Positions 19,429-28,904 are shown, counted from the first letter of the stretch. The stretch is 64,000 bases of DNA from Streptomyces sp. NBC_01497 (GCF_036250695.1 NZ_CP109427.1:1116001-1180000), one strand, 5' to 3'. The notes: generated by a model not told the origin, from the letters alone. Numbers and translations: made by a program.

Positions 19429-21857
19429 GCGGGCCTCAGCGCCGCGTCGAGTGTGACGTCCCGGCCCGCGGGCACGGTGACCTCGGCCCGTGCGGCGCCG
19501 TACCCGACCCGTACGGGCACGCTGTCGTCGCCGCCGACCCGCCTGAGGGTGACGGTCGTCAGGGCACCGTCCTCCCAGGCGAGGTCGGCGGCCAGCCCGC
19601 CACGGCACCGCAGGCCCGTGGCGCGCCCCTCTCCCCACGCTGCGGGAAGCGCGGGGAGCAGGTCTACGAGGTCGCCGTGGCTCTGCACGACGAGTTCGGC
19701 GAGTCCGGCGGGGAAGCCGAAGTTGCCGTCCATCTGGAAGGGCGGGTGGGTGGAGAACAGGTTCGGCAGCAGCCCGCCCCACACGGAGCCGTCGACGGGC
19801 GCGTACTCGTTCGCGTTGTGCTCCAGCGGCCGTACGGCCTCCAGGAACAGGGAGCGGGCGGTGTCGCCGTCACCGAGGCGGGCGCGCAGCGCGATCTTCC
19901 AGGCCCAGGACCATCCCATGGCTCCGGGGCCGCGCCGCTCCATCAACAGGCGTGCTGCCTCGGCGAGTTCGGGAGTGGACCGCGGGGTGATCTGGTCGAG
20001 CGGGTAGAGCGTGACCAGCTGGGACATGTGACGGTGGAGGGGGTCCTGCTCGGGCAGGTCGGTGACCCACTCCAGGAGGTGGCCCTCCGCTGCGGTGCCG
20101 GGTTCGCGCAGACGCGGCAGCGCGGCCTCGATCTCGGCGCACAGCGGGTCGTCCTCCACGCCGATGATCCGGGCCGCCGCGAGGGTGCGGGTGAGGGTGG
20201 CGCGCACCAGGGCGATGTCCATGGTGGTGGAGTGGGTCAGCGCCTCGGGCTCGCCCGCCGGCGACAGGAAGTGGTTCTCCGGGGAGGTGGCGGGGATCGT
20301 GTCGAGGAAACCGTCCTCGCCCTCCACCAGCCAGTCGACGCAGAACGCGGCCTGGCCGCGCAGCACGGGCCAGGCCCGCTCCCGCAGGAACGCGGTGTCG
20401 CGGGTGAAGTCGTAGTGGTCCCACAGGTGTTGGGTCAGCCAGGCGCCGCCCATCATCCACAGGGCCCAGGACGGATCGCTGTGGCCCATGCCGACGGGCA
20501 GGGACCAGCCCCACATGTCGGTGTTGTGGTGGGTGACCCAGCCGCGCGTGCCGTACAGCTCGCGGGCGACGTCGGCCCCGGTCTCCGCGAGCCGGTCGAG
20601 CAGGCCGAACAACGGCTCGTGGCAGTCGCCGAGGCCGGTGACCTCGGCCGGCCAGTAGTTCATCTCGGTGTTGATGTTGACGGTGTAGTTGGAGGACCAC
20701 GCGGGGCGCAGGTCCTCGTTCCACATGCCCTGCAAGTTGGCGGGCGGCCCGCCGCCGGGCCGCGAGCAGGACGCCAGCAGGTAGCGGCCCAGCTGGAACA
20801 TCACGGTCGCGGTGAGCTGCTCGTCCTTACCGGAGAGGATGTCGCCGGCGACGTCGTACGTACCGGTGCGGCGGGCGCCGAAGGTGACGCGCGCGGCGGC
20901 GAGCAGCGGGCGCAGGTCCTCCTGGTGGCCGCGCAGGAGGGCGTCCGCGCCGAGGGCGAGGGCACGCTCCGCGGCGCCGGCCGCCCGTGCGCGGTGCTCG
21001 GCGCGGGTCACGGGCGCCGCCCGGTGCCAGACGTCGGCCGCCGCCGACGAGGAGGCGACGGTGACGAGGAGGCGGGTCATGCCGGTGACGGCCCAGTTGC
21101 CGTCGGCCGCGGTGACGCGGCCGTCGGTGGCGACCCGTACGACGAGAACGGCGTACGGGTCGTACCCGCCCGAGCGGACGGCGGCGTCGGCCGCGGCGGC
21201 GTCCTCGGGCCGGTCGGCGTACCGCAGCGGCTCTTTGACGCTCTTCTCGTGCTCGGGAGCGCCGTCGACGGGCAGCGCCGCCTCGACCACCAGGCCTTCG
21301 GGGCCGCTCTCGTGGTGCAGTATCCGCAACGGGGTGGTGAGGTCGAGGGTCGCGTCGAGGGTTCCGCCGGTGACGGTGAGGTCGACGCAGAGCGCCTCGG
21401 CGGGGCGGCTGGCCCAGGTCCTGCGCACCACGCTCAGCGCGCCGTCGGTGATCTCCTCCTCGGCGACGCCGTCGTCCAGGTCGAGGGTGCGGCCACCGTA
21501 GTGGGCCGCGTCGGAGACGCCGAGGCCGAGGGTCAGGTCGGCGAAGGGCAGGTACTCCTGGCTGTAGCGCCCCTCGAAGCTCATCAGGAGGGACTCGGCC
21601 CGGCGCAGGTCGCCGGCTCGTATCGCGTCCCGGATCTCGGCGAGGCGTGCGGGCCCCGCGCCCTCGGAACGGACGGCGGCGAGGCCGTCGGCGGGAGTGT
21701 CCGGGGTGCCGGACCACAGGGTGGAGTCGTTGATCTGGAGGCGCGCGCTCCGTGTGCCTCCGAAGACCATGGCGCCCAGGCGGCCGTTGCCGACCGGCGC
21801 GGCCTCGTTCCACGTGGCGGCTGGTCGCGGCCAGTGCAGCCGCAGATCGTCGTTCAT
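19422..21857 (-). CDS. Glycoside hydrolase family 95 (alpha-L-fucosidase type)
   Basis: Inverting glycosidase of 811 residues that usually cleaves alpha-1,2-linked L-fucose; a minority of GH95 enzymes act on alpha-L-galactose. Seen: N-terminal beta-domain with WNEAAPVGNGRLGAMVFGG; the (alpha/alpha)6 barrel with NLQGMWNEDLRPAWSSNYTVNINTEMNYWPAE (the catalytic Asn pair); TIPATSPENHF (likely acid Glu); and PPFQMDGNFGFPAG (Asp). No signal peptide, so it works on imported oligosaccharides. GGAA lies 9 bases before the ATG. It follows the permease gene by 20 bases and overlaps the deacetylase gene. Xyloglucan side chains carry alpha-1,2-fucose and are one possible substrate (inference). Confidence 0.92.
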   Translation of the reverse strand: MNDDLRLHWPRPAATWNEAAPVGNGRLGAMVFGGTRSARLQINDSTLWSGTPDTPADGLAAVRSEGAGPARLAEIRDAIRAGDLRRAESLLMSFEGRYSQEYLPFADLTLGLGVSDAAHYGGRTLDLDDGVAEEEITDGALSVVRRTWASRPAEALCVDLTVTGGTLDATLDLTTPLRILHHESGPEGLVVEAALPVDGAPEHEKSVKEPLRYADRPEDAAAADAAVRSGGYDPYAVLVVRVATDGRVTAADGNWAVTGMTRLLVTVASSSAAADVWHRAAPVTRAEHRARAAGAAERALALGADALLRGHQEDLRPLLAAARVTFGARRTGTYDVAGDILSGKDEQLTATVMFQLGRYLLASCSRPGGGPPANLQGMWNEDLRPAWSSNYTVNINTEMNYWPAEVTGLGDCHEPLFGLLDRLAETGADVARELYGTRGWVTHHNTDMWGWSLPVGMGHSDPSWALWMMGGAWLTQHLWDHYDFTRDTAFLRERAWPVLRGQAAFCVDWLVEGEDGFLDTIPATSPENHFLSPAGEPEALTHSTTMDIALVRATLTRTLAAARIIGVEDDPLCAEIEAALPRLREPGTAAEGHLLEWVTDLPEQDPLHRHMSQLVTLYPLDQITPRSTPELAEAARLLMERRGPGAMGWSWAWKIALRARLGDGDTARSLFLEAVRPLEHNANEYAPVDGSVWGGLLPNLFSTHPPFQMDGNFGFPAGLAELVVQSHGDLVDLLPALPAAWGEGRATGLRCRGGLAADLAWEDGALTTVTLRRVGGDDSVPVRVGYGAARAEVTVPAGRDVTLDAALRPAC

Positions 21858-21877
21858 GAGTGTCGGTTCCTGGTTCC

Positions 21878-22825
21878 TTACTTGATACCGGTGAAGCCGA
21901 TGGAGTTGACGATCCGCCGGCCGAAGACCATGAAGAGGGCGAGCATCGGCAGGGCGGCGATCAGTGTGGCCGCCATGAGGCCCGCCCAGTCCGGAGCGGC
22001 CTGCGGCGAGGACTGCTTGAACACACCCAGCGCCAGCGTCAACGGCCGCGCGTGATCGTCGTTGGTGGCCAGCAGCGGCCAGAAATAGTCGTTCCAGGTA
22101 TTGATGAAGGTCAACAACGACAAGGTCGCTATCGGCGCGGCCGTCATGGGCAACGTGATCGTGAAGAAGATGCGCATCCTGCTCGCACCGTCCACGACCG
22201 CCGCCTCCTCCACCTCCGTACTCAGCCCCAGCATGAACTGGCGCAGGAAGAAGATGTTGAACGCCGAGAAGAACGCGCCCGGAAGAATCAGACCGGTGAA
22301 CGAATTCAACTGGTGAATGTCCCGGATGAAGATGAAGTTCGGCAGCAGCGTCAGGATCGCCGGCACCATCAACGCACCCAGCAGGATGTTGAAGACCGTG
22401 TTGCGCCCCCGCCACCGCAACCGCGAGAACGCGTACGCCGCCATCGCCGAGCAGAACACCACGAGCGCGGTCTGCACCGTCGCGTAGATGATCGAGTTCC
22501 GCAGGAACAACGGTGTGTCCAGCGCCGCGCCCGAACCGCCCTGCGCCTGCGCCTCGGCCTGCGACGCCAGCCCCAGCGCCCGCTTGAAGGCGCCCCAGGT
22601 GAAATCGACCGGCAGGAACGACGACGGATCGGTCGGCAGCGCCACATTGTTCGACAACGCCGTTCGCACGATCCAGTAGAACGGAAAGACCGTCACGACC
22701 AGCACGACGACGATGAAGACCCACGCCGCGATCCGGCCCGGCGAGATGCGGCGGCGCTCAGCGGACACAGTGACCGGTGAACCGGCGGCGCCGGAACGGG
22801 ACCCGCCCGAAACAAGAGTGGACAT
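21878..22825 (-). CDS. Sugar ABC transporter permease (MalG/CUT1 type)
   Basis: Inner-membrane subunit of 315 residues with six predicted helices. Seen: IAAWVFIVVVLVVTVFPFYWIV as helix 1, and the EAA loop EEAAVVDGASRMRIFFTITLPM that docks on the ATPase. The first 30 residues are a cytoplasmic tail. The ATG at 22825 lies 11 bases after the stop of the partner permease gene, and the GH95 gene follows after 20 bases, so it is mid-operon. Confidence 0.94.
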   Translation of the reverse strand: MSTLVSGGSRSGAAGSPVTVSAERRRISPGRIAAWVFIVVVLVVTVFPFYWIVRTALSNNVALPTDPSSFLPVDFTWGAFKRALGLASQAEAQAQGGSGAALDTPLFLRNSIIYATVQTALVVFCSAMAAYAFSRLRWRGRNTVFNILLGALMVPAILTLLPNFIFIRDIHQLNSFTGLILPGAFFSAFNIFFLRQFMLGLSTEVEEAAVVDGASRMRIFFTITLPMTAAPIATLSLLTFINTWNDYFWPLLATNDDHARPLTLALGVFKQSSPQAAPDWAGLMAATLIAALPMLALFMVFGRRIVNSIGFTGIK

Positions 22826-22836
22826 GAACGGGCTCC

Positions 22837-23796
22837 TCAGCTCAAGTCTGTTTCATTGGCGCGCGCGAGGCGCATCTGCGTGAACGTGATCGCGATCAGC
22901 AGAACGAACAGGGCCAGCGACATCGTCGACGCGTAACCGAAGTCGAGCTCGCCGAAGCCCTTTTCATAGATGTACATCTGCAGCACGTTCGACGCGTTCG
23001 CCGGACCGCCCTGCGTCGTGACCGACACGATGTCGAACACCTGGAAGGAACCGATCACCGTGAGGATCACCACCATCACCAGGATCGGCCGCAGCAACGG
23101 CACGGTGAGACGCCGGAACATCTGTACCTCACTCGCACCGTCCAGCCGCCCGGCCTCGTACACCGACGGCGGGATCGTCTGCAGGCCCGCGAAAATCAGC
23201 ACCGCGTTGTAGCCCATCGACTTCCACACACTCACCGCCGCCAGCGACGGAATCGCCCAGTGGCTGTCGGAGAAGAAGAGCAGGTGCACTCCCGTCACCT
23301 TCTCCAGCAGCTGGCTCACGATGCCCAACTGCGGATCCAGCATCCACTGCCACACCAGCGCGGCCACCACACCCGAGATCAGGAACGGCAGGATGATGAG
23401 GCCCCGTATCACCGTCGAGCGGGTCAGCCGGTGCAGTACCACCGCCGTCAGCAACGACAGCAGCACACCGACCACCACCGACAGCGCGACGAAGTACACG
23501 GTCACAAGCAGCGAATGCCAGAACACCGAATCGCCGAACATCTCACGCCAGTTGGCCAGCCCGACCCACTTCGGCGGAGTCAGGATGTGGAACGAGGTGA
23601 AGCTGTAGTACACCCCCCGCACCGTCGGGTAGGCGAAGAAGACGAGGAACCCGGCGATCGCCGGAGTGATCAGCAGCCACGCCAGCTTCCCGTCACCACG
23701 GCGGGGGGAGGCCGACGCCACCGCACGCCCCGGCGCACGACGACCCCCCGCCCAGCGCCCCGGCGCAGCAGGCTGTTCTTTCACGATCTGCGCCAC
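22837..23796 (-). CDS. Sugar ABC transporter permease (MalF/CUT1 type)
   Basis: Inner-membrane subunit of 319 residues with six predicted helices. Seen: AWLLITPAIAGFLVFFAYPTV as helix 1, FTSFHILTPPKWVGLANWREMF as the periplasm-facing loop typical of CUT1 permeases, and the EAA loop YEAGRLDGASEVQMFRRLTVPL. It forms the heterodimeric channel with the next permease and imports the oligosaccharide delivered by the binding lipoprotein at 17078-18448. The ATG at 23796 is preceded by GGAG. A small hairpin lies between this gene and the secreted GH27 gene upstream. Confidence 0.94.
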   Translation of the reverse strand: MAQIVKEQPAAPGRWAGGRRAPGRAVASASPRRGDGKLAWLLITPAIAGFLVFFAYPTVRGVYYSFTSFHILTPPKWVGLANWREMFGDSVFWHSLLVTVYFVALSVVVGVLLSLLTAVVLHRLTRSTVIRGLIILPFLISGVVAALVWQWMLDPQLGIVSQLLEKVTGVHLLFFSDSHWAIPSLAAVSVWKSMGYNAVLIFAGLQTIPPSVYEAGRLDGASEVQMFRRLTVPLLRPILVMVVILTVIGSFQVFDIVSVTTQGGPANASNVLQMYIYEKGFGELDFGYASTMSLALFVLLIAITFTQMRLARANETDLS

Positions 23797-23823
23797 GGCG
23801 CACTCCTTGGCACTCGTAACTCC

Positions 23824-23842
23824 AGCCCCGTGAACAGGGGCT
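23824..23842 (-). terminator. Short hairpin between GH27 and permease genes, possible attenuator
   Basis: Six-base stem AGCCCC / GGGGCT with a 7-base loop in the 59-base gap after the GH27 stop. It has no T-run and may only lower read-through, or stabilise the 3' end of the GH27 message. Confidence 0.35.
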
Positions 23843-23855
23843 ACGGACAGAGGAA

Positions 23856-25976
23856 CTACTGGACGACGATCTGGTCGATGTCGGCCACGTTGTCACTGGG
23901 GTTGCCGAACCCGATGCTGTTGTCGCCGGCCTTCAGCGTCATCGGCACCGTGACGTTCTGGGTGTGGTCCCAGTCGTTGTCGCCGGTCCCCGAGAAGGGC
24001 AGCTGGATCGTCTGTCCGTTGACGGTGACGATCCCCTGGCGGCTGGTGTCACCGTCCGCGTACGCCACGGTGACCAGGTAGGTCCCGTCGCGCGGCGCCG
24101 TGACATGGTCGAAGGTCACCGTCGCGGCTCCCCCGAGATTGCCCGCCTTCGCGCCTCCGGCACAACCCCCGCAGCCGGACGGTGTGGCACCGCCGGCCAG
24201 GGTGGCGTCCTCGCCCTGGTAGGTGACGGGACCCGCGGTGTCCGCGGTGGTGACCGGCACGGCGGTACTCGCCGCCGAGGTCCTGCCGCGGGTGTCGACC
24301 GCGGTCACGGTGTAGCTGTGGCCGGACGCCGGGGCGAGCGAGGAGAGCGTGGCGGAGGTGGCCGAGGCGCCGGTGGAGGCGACCTTCGTGCCGTTGTCAC
24401 GGATGTCGTAGCGGGCGACGGTGGAGCCCTTCGCGGCCACGGCCGGGTCCCAGGCGAGGGAGACGGAGGTGGCGGTGGCGGAAATGCCGTGCGCTCCGGT
24501 GGGGATGGTGGGGTTCGCGGTCTTCGCCGGGGTCACGGTCAGCAGCCGCGAGCCGTGGGCGGGCAGCGTCGCGCCGAAGGAGCCGGTGACGGAGCCCAGG
24601 TCCTTGTGGCTCCACACGTCCTTGACGTCCGCCGCGCCGCCGAAGCCGAGATCCTTGAACTGCGCGGTGGCCTGCGCCGACGACGAGCCGAGGTTGAACA
24701 GCGCGACCGTGTAGCTGCCGTCCGCGTTGCGGGCGTACCAGGTCTGCTGCTCGGAGGACTGGCTGACGGGCTTCGCCGGCCGGCCGGCCTGGTCGATGGC
24801 GATGACGTCGTCGTTGGTCAGGAGCTTGACGCCGTAGCTGTCGAGCTTGGTGAGGTCGTCACCGATGTACAGCGGCGCTGCCTCGATGGCCCACAGGGTC
24901 ATGTAGCTCTGGCGCTCGTCCTCGGTGAGGCCGTCCATCTGGCCGCTGCCGACGTCGACGGAGTCGAGGTTGTTCCAGTGGCCGGGCCCCGCGTCGGGGA
25001 TCCACTGGACGACGTCGCGCCAGCGCTGCTTCACCGAGGCGTCCCAGGTGACCAGTGTGTTGCAGTAGCACTCGACGTCCGTGTCGATGCGCCAGCCGTT
25101 GCTGTCCTTCTTCCAGTCGTCGGCGTAGCTGTGGCTGAGCGCCCAGGAGAGGGTGAACTCGATGGGGCGCCCGGTGTCGTTCAGCGCCTGGCGCCAGCCG
25201 GCGGCGTCGTCGCGGTTGTCGTAGTTGGCGCCGCCCTTGAAGGAGCCGGGGCCCACGCCGTCGAGCTTGAGGAAGTCGACGCCCCAGCTCGCGTACAGGT
25301 CGGCGACCGAGTCCGTGTACTTCTGGGCACAGGGCTGGGAATAGTCGATCTTGTAGGCGCTGTCCCAGCCGTTGGTCTTGCGCAGGTCGGAGTAGACGAC
25401 GTCGGCCGTGGTGCAGCCGGGCACTCCGTAGATCGGCGTCGTGCCGTCGCCGTACGCCTTGGGGTCGAGCCCGACGGCCTGGTAGATGCCGGCCTTGAGG
25501 CCCAGCGCGTGCAGCTTGTCGTTGACGTACTTGACGCCGTCCGGGAAGCGCGTCGCGTCGGCGACCGGCCGTCCGTACGCGTCGAAGGAGTTGCTCCAGC
25601 CGGCGTCGATGTTGAGGTAGTCGTAGCCGTGCGTCCTGAACTTCGACGCGAGCACCTGGGCCTGCTGGAGGATGTGGTCCTCGGTGAGGTAGCTCGCGGA
25701 GCCGTCGGGGTTGACGCCCGGGTAGTTGGTCGACTCCAGGCTCCAGCTGCTCCAGCCCATGTAGGGCTTCTGCGCGAGCGGCGCGGCAGCGGGGGCGTGT
25801 GTCACGGCAGCGGCCGTGGTGGCGGTGCCGGCGGTCGAGGCGGCGGCGGGGCCGGCCAGCCCCGCTGTCGCCAGGACGGAGGCCGAGAGAGCACCGAGCG
25901 TGATCGCCCAGCCCTTTCGTCTCAGGCCCCTGGCCGTCTGAGCTCGTCCCGGGGCGGCGCGACCTGTGTGTGCCAT
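23856..25976 (-). CDS. Secreted alpha-galactosidase, glycoside hydrolase family 27, with FnIII and CBM35-like domains
   Basis: Exported retaining alpha-galactosidase of 706 residues. Seen: signal peptide with RRKGW followed by a hydrophobic run and a cut near AAAS (about residue 47); GH27 barrel (about 68-380) with KPYMGWSSWSLES, YDYLNIDAGW, the nucleophile motif VDFLKLDGVG and the acid/base region WRIDTDVECYCN; a beta domain; a fibronectin III module (about 490-585); and a C-terminal carbohydrate-binding module of CBM35/CBM6 type (about 590-706). GGAG sits 6 bases before the ATG at 25976; the ATG at 25988 is an alternative. It is the first gene of the glycan operon, so galactose side chains are probably trimmed outside the cell before import. 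Confidence 0.94.
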   Translation of the reverse strand: MAHTGRAAPGRAQTARGLRRKGWAITLGALSASVLATAGLAGPAAASTAGTATTAAAVTHAPAAAPLAQKPYMGWSSWSLESTNYPGVNPDGSASYLTEDHILQQAQVLASKFRTHGYDYLNIDAGWSNSFDAYGRPVADATRFPDGVKYVNDKLHALGLKAGIYQAVGLDPKAYGDGTTPIYGVPGCTTADVVYSDLRKTNGWDSAYKIDYSQPCAQKYTDSVADLYASWGVDFLKLDGVGPGSFKGGANYDNRDDAAGWRQALNDTGRPIEFTLSWALSHSYADDWKKDSNGWRIDTDVECYCNTLVTWDASVKQRWRDVVQWIPDAGPGHWNNLDSVDVGSGQMDGLTEDERQSYMTLWAIEAAPLYIGDDLTKLDSYGVKLLTNDDVIAIDQAGRPAKPVSQSSEQQTWYARNADGSYTVALFNLGSSSAQATAQFKDLGFGGAADVKDVWSHKDLGSVTGSFGATLPAHGSRLLTVTPAKTANPTIPTGAHGISATATSVSLAWDPAVAAKGSTVARYDIRDNGTKVASTGASATSATLSSLAPASGHSYTVTAVDTRGRTSAASTAVPVTTADTAGPVTYQGEDATLAGGATPSGCGGCAGGAKAGNLGGAATVTFDHVTAPRDGTYLVTVAYADGDTSRQGIVTVNGQTIQLPFSGTGDNDWDHTQNVTVPMTLKAGDNSIGFGNPSDNVADIDQIVVQ

Positions 25977-26117
25977 GGCTTGCTCCATTTCGCCGCAACG
26001 CTGCGGCTGTCCAGGGGCGATGTCTGGTACGTGACGAACCGGACGCGCGCAGTCCCTGCACGGCTCTGCTGGAACACCCGTCCGGAACTCGTCCCCGTGG
26101 GGGGAGGAGGTGCGGTG

Positions 26118-26154
26118 ACTGTAATCAGGGTTTCCTTCCAGGGTCAATATATTG
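26118..26154 (-). promoter_or_regulatory. Candidate promoter of the glycan operon with palindromic operator
   Basis: On the minus strand TTGACC (26147-26142) and TACAGT (26123-26118) are separated by 18 bases, a good sigma-70-like pair in otherwise GC-rich DNA. The palindrome CAATATATTG (26145-26154) overlaps the -35 box. It lies about 140 bases before the GH27 start and 117 bases before the divergent ROK gene, the expected place for repression by that ROK protein. Confidence 0.55.
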
Positions 26155-26189
26155 TTCCCGACGATTTCTCCCGCAGATCCCCAAGCGGT

Positions 26190-26225
26190 CCCAGGCATTC
26201 CGGAGCCAGCACGTGGCTGCCTGGG
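26190..26225. promoter_or_regulatory. Nested inverted repeat upstream of the ROK gene
   Basis: CCCAGGCA (26190-26197) and TGCCTGGG (26218-26225) form an 8-base inverted repeat, and AGCCA/TGGCT (26204-26218) forms a second one inside it. It lies 45 bases before the ROK start codon and may be an autoregulatory site. Confidence 0.4.
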
Positions 26226-26270
26226 CATATCCCGCTCCCGTTGTCTTCCGAGAGAAGGTAATCTTTCGGT

Positions 26271-27449
26271 GTGACCCTCTCCAGCCAGCCACCCGCCGCC
26301 GCCCTGGTCTTCCAGACCCTCCTGACCCAGGGCCCGCTCACCCGGGCCGAACTCGGCCGGCGCACGGGCCTGTCCTCGGGCGCCGTCACCAAGGTGTCCA
26401 CCCCGCTGCTCGCGGACGGCTGGATCACCGAGGTCGGGCAGCCCGCGGGCGAGCGCCAGCCGGGCCGGCCGGCCACCCTGGTCGCCGTACGGCCGGAGCG
26501 GGCCCGGTTCATCGGGGTGAAGGTGACGGCCGACGAGCTGATCGGCGTCGCCGCCGACCTGACGGCCACTCCCCTGGCGACCCGCCGCGCCCCGCTCGGC
26601 TCCCGGGACGTGGGCACGGTCGTCCGGGCCATCGCGCGGATCGTCGCGCAGCTCGCGGACGGCGAGGGCGGACCGGAGGTGCACAGCGTCGGTGTGACCA
26701 TCTCGGGCGACGTGGACGGGCACACCGGTGTGGTGCGGTACTCGCCGTTCCTCGACTGGCGCGGTGTGCGCCTCGCGGAGCTGGTGGAGAGCGCCACCGG
26801 CATCCCCACCGTCATCGACAACGACGTACGGGCCCTGACCGTGGCCGAGCAGTGGTTCGGCTCGGGGGCGGGACTCTCGTCGTTCGCCCTGGTCACCGTG
26901 GGTGCCGGGATCGGCTGCGGCATCTCGGTCGACGGGCGGCTGGTGTCCGGGGCCCACGGTGTGTCGGGCGAGATCGGCCACCTCCCGGTGGGCGGCGCCG
27001 TCGGATCGGCTCAGGTGTGCACCTGCGGCAACACCGGTTGCGTGGAGGCGATCGCCTCCACCCAGGCCATCGTCGACCAGGCGCGCGAGGAGACCGGGGA
27101 CCCCGGCCTCACGCTGGCCGACGCGGTACGGCTGGCACACAACGGCGACGAGGCGGCGCGCGCGGTGTTCACCCGCGCCGGCCACGCACTCGGACTCGCG
27201 ATCGCCTCCGTGGCCAACCTGATCGGGCCGGAGCGGATCATCATCTCCGGTGAGGGCGTCGCGTCGTACGACCTGTTCGCCGACCAGATCCGCAGGTCGT
27301 TCACGGCCCAGGCGTTCGGTACCGCGGCGGACTGCGACCTCGTGGTGCGGCCCCTCCCGTTCGAGGCGTGGGCGCGGGGCGGGGCCGCCGTCGCCGCCCA
27401 GCGGCTGTTCGCGCCGGTGACGGCCGGCGGCCCGCAGCTCGCCAACTAG
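26271..27449 (+). CDS. ROK-family transcriptional regulator of the glycan operon
   Basis: Sugar-responsive repressor of 392 residues. Seen: N-terminal winged helix (AALVFQTLLTQGPLTRAELGRRTGLSSGAVTKVSTPLLADGWITE, about residues 8-55) and a C-terminal ROK kinase-like domain (about 75-390) with VTISGDVDG, NDVRALTVAEQWFG, GAHGVSGEIGHLPV and the zinc motif CTCGNTGCVEAIAS. The start GTG 26271 has GAAGG upstream. Divergent from the seven-gene glycan operon, which it most likely represses until a galactosyl or related sugar binds. No glucokinase activity is expected, since the protein keeps its DNA-binding domain. Confidence 0.93.
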   Translation: MTLSSQPPAAALVFQTLLTQGPLTRAELGRRTGLSSGAVTKVSTPLLADGWITEVGQPAGERQPGRPATLVAVRPERARFIGVKVTADELIGVAADLTATPLATRRAPLGSRDVGTVVRAIARIVAQLADGEGGPEVHSVGVTISGDVDGHTGVVRYSPFLDWRGVRLAELVESATGIPTVIDNDVRALTVAEQWFGSGAGLSSFALVTVGAGIGCGISVDGRLVSGAHGVSGEIGHLPVGGAVGSAQVCTCGNTGCVEAIASTQAIVDQAREETGDPGLTLADAVRLAHNGDEAARAVFTRAGHALGLAIASVANLIGPERIIISGEGVASYDLFADQIRRSFTAQAFGTAADCDLVVRPLPFEAWARGGAAVAAQRLFAPVTAGGPQLAN

Positions 27450-27541
27450 CGCACGTCCCCCGCCGGGCCGGACGAGGACCGCTCCGGCCCGGCGGCGCGC
27501 CCTCCCCCGGCCGGTGCCCATCGCATAGGCTCGCCGGTGAC

Positions 27542-28786
27542 ATGAACACCAACCACGCGTCCCGCACGTCGCTCGGCCCGAAGGCCGACAAGGAAACCGT
27601 GCGGCGGCACAACCTGAGCCTCGTGCTGCGTGCCGTACGGGACGAGGGCGAGGCGACCCGCGCCGGGGTCGCCGCCCGGGTGGGACTCACCCGGGCCGCC
27701 GTCTCGTCCCTCGTGGAACAGCTGATCGACAACGGTTTCCTCAGTGAGTCGGGCAAGACGTTCAGCGGGCAGGCCGGGCGTCCCGGCACGGTGCTCAAAG
27801 TGACCCGTACGGGGCCCGCGGGGATCGGCGTCGAGATCAACATCGACTACGTGTCGGTGTGTGTCGTGGACCTGTCCGGCACCGACCGGGTGCGGCTGAC
27901 CGAACACATCGACAACCGGGGTGCCCTGCCCTCCGAAGTACTGGCGCGCGGCGCGCGCATCGCGGCCCGCACCCTGGAGTCCGCGGCGGAGCAGGACCTG
28001 CTCCCCGTGGGTGTGGAACTCGCCCTGCCGGGGCTGGTGTCGGGCGGCAGTGTGCGCCAGGCCCCCAACCTGGGCTGGAACCGGGTGCCCGCCGAGGAGC
28101 ACTTCGCCCGCTCGCTCGCCGAACTGCGGCCGGGCGACGCCCCATTGCCGGTGAGCTCGGAGAACGAGGCGAATCTGGCGGCGCTCGCGGAACTGTGGTT
28201 CGGCGGACTCGGCCGGCTGCGTACGTTCCTCTACCTGACCGGCGAGATCGGGGTGGGCGGCGCGCTCGTCCTCGACGGCGAACTCCTGCGCGGGGCCCAT
28301 GGGTTCGCGGGCGAGATCGGCCATGTGGTGGTCGACTCCGAGGGCCCGCTGTGCCGGTGCGGCTCGCGCGGGTGCCTGGAGCAGTACGCGGGACAGTCCG
28401 CGCTGCTGCGCGCGGCGGGCATCGACGAGGACGCGGGCGTGCCGGGCGTCGCGGAACTGGAACGCAGGGCGCGCGGTGGCGACGCGGCGGCCGTGGCCGC
28501 CATCGAGCGGGCCGGTCTGATGCTGGGCCGGGTGGTGTCCGGGGCGGTCAACCTCATCGACCCCGACGCGGTCGTGCTGGGCGGGATCTACCGGTCGCTG
28601 ATGCCCTGGCTCTCCCCCTCCGCGGACCGCGAACTGACGGCGCGGGTCGTCTCCGGCCTCTGGCCGCGGGACAGCGGGCGGCTGCGGGCCTCGTCCTCAG
28701 CGGGCGACGCGGCGCGGGGCGCGGCGGCCCTGGTGGTCCGCGCGGTCCTGGCGGACCCGCTGGCGTACGTACCGCGCCCGGCGTAA
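27542..28786 (+). CDS. ROK-family regulator, probable xylose repressor
   Basis: Repressor of 414 residues. Seen: an N-terminal winged helix with VRRHNLSLVLRAVRDEGEATRAGVAARVGLTRAAVSSLVEQLIDNGFL, then a ROK domain with VGVELALPGLVS, NEANLAALAELWFGG, GAHGFAGEIGHVVV and the zinc cluster CRCGSRGCLEQYAG. The overall arrangement is that of XylR regulators. It converges on xylA, and xylB lies just beyond, so control of the xylose genes is the simplest reading. The ATG at 27542 has only a weak ribosome site. It follows the first ROK gene by 92 bases on the same strand and could be partly cotranscribed with it. Confidence 0.9.
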   Translation: MNTNHASRTSLGPKADKETVRRHNLSLVLRAVRDEGEATRAGVAARVGLTRAAVSSLVEQLIDNGFLSESGKTFSGQAGRPGTVLKVTRTGPAGIGVEINIDYVSVCVVDLSGTDRVRLTEHIDNRGALPSEVLARGARIAARTLESAAEQDLLPVGVELALPGLVSGGSVRQAPNLGWNRVPAEEHFARSLAELRPGDAPLPVSSENEANLAALAELWFGGLGRLRTFLYLTGEIGVGGALVLDGELLRGAHGFAGEIGHVVVDSEGPLCRCGSRGCLEQYAGQSALLRAAGIDEDAGVPGVAELERRARGGDAAAVAAIERAGLMLGRVVSGAVNLIDPDAVVLGGIYRSLMPWLSPSADRELTARVVSGLWPRDSGRLRASSSAGDAARGAAALVVRAVLADPLAYVPRPA

Positions 28787-28904
28787 GGGAGCGGCGCGGG
28801 GACGCGGGACGGGGCGGCCTCTGCCGGACACCGCTCCGGCGCAGCGGGGCCACCGTCCTGCGCCGGGCCGGTCACCCGCCGGTGTCCCGTGGCGCGTGCC
28901 CAGG

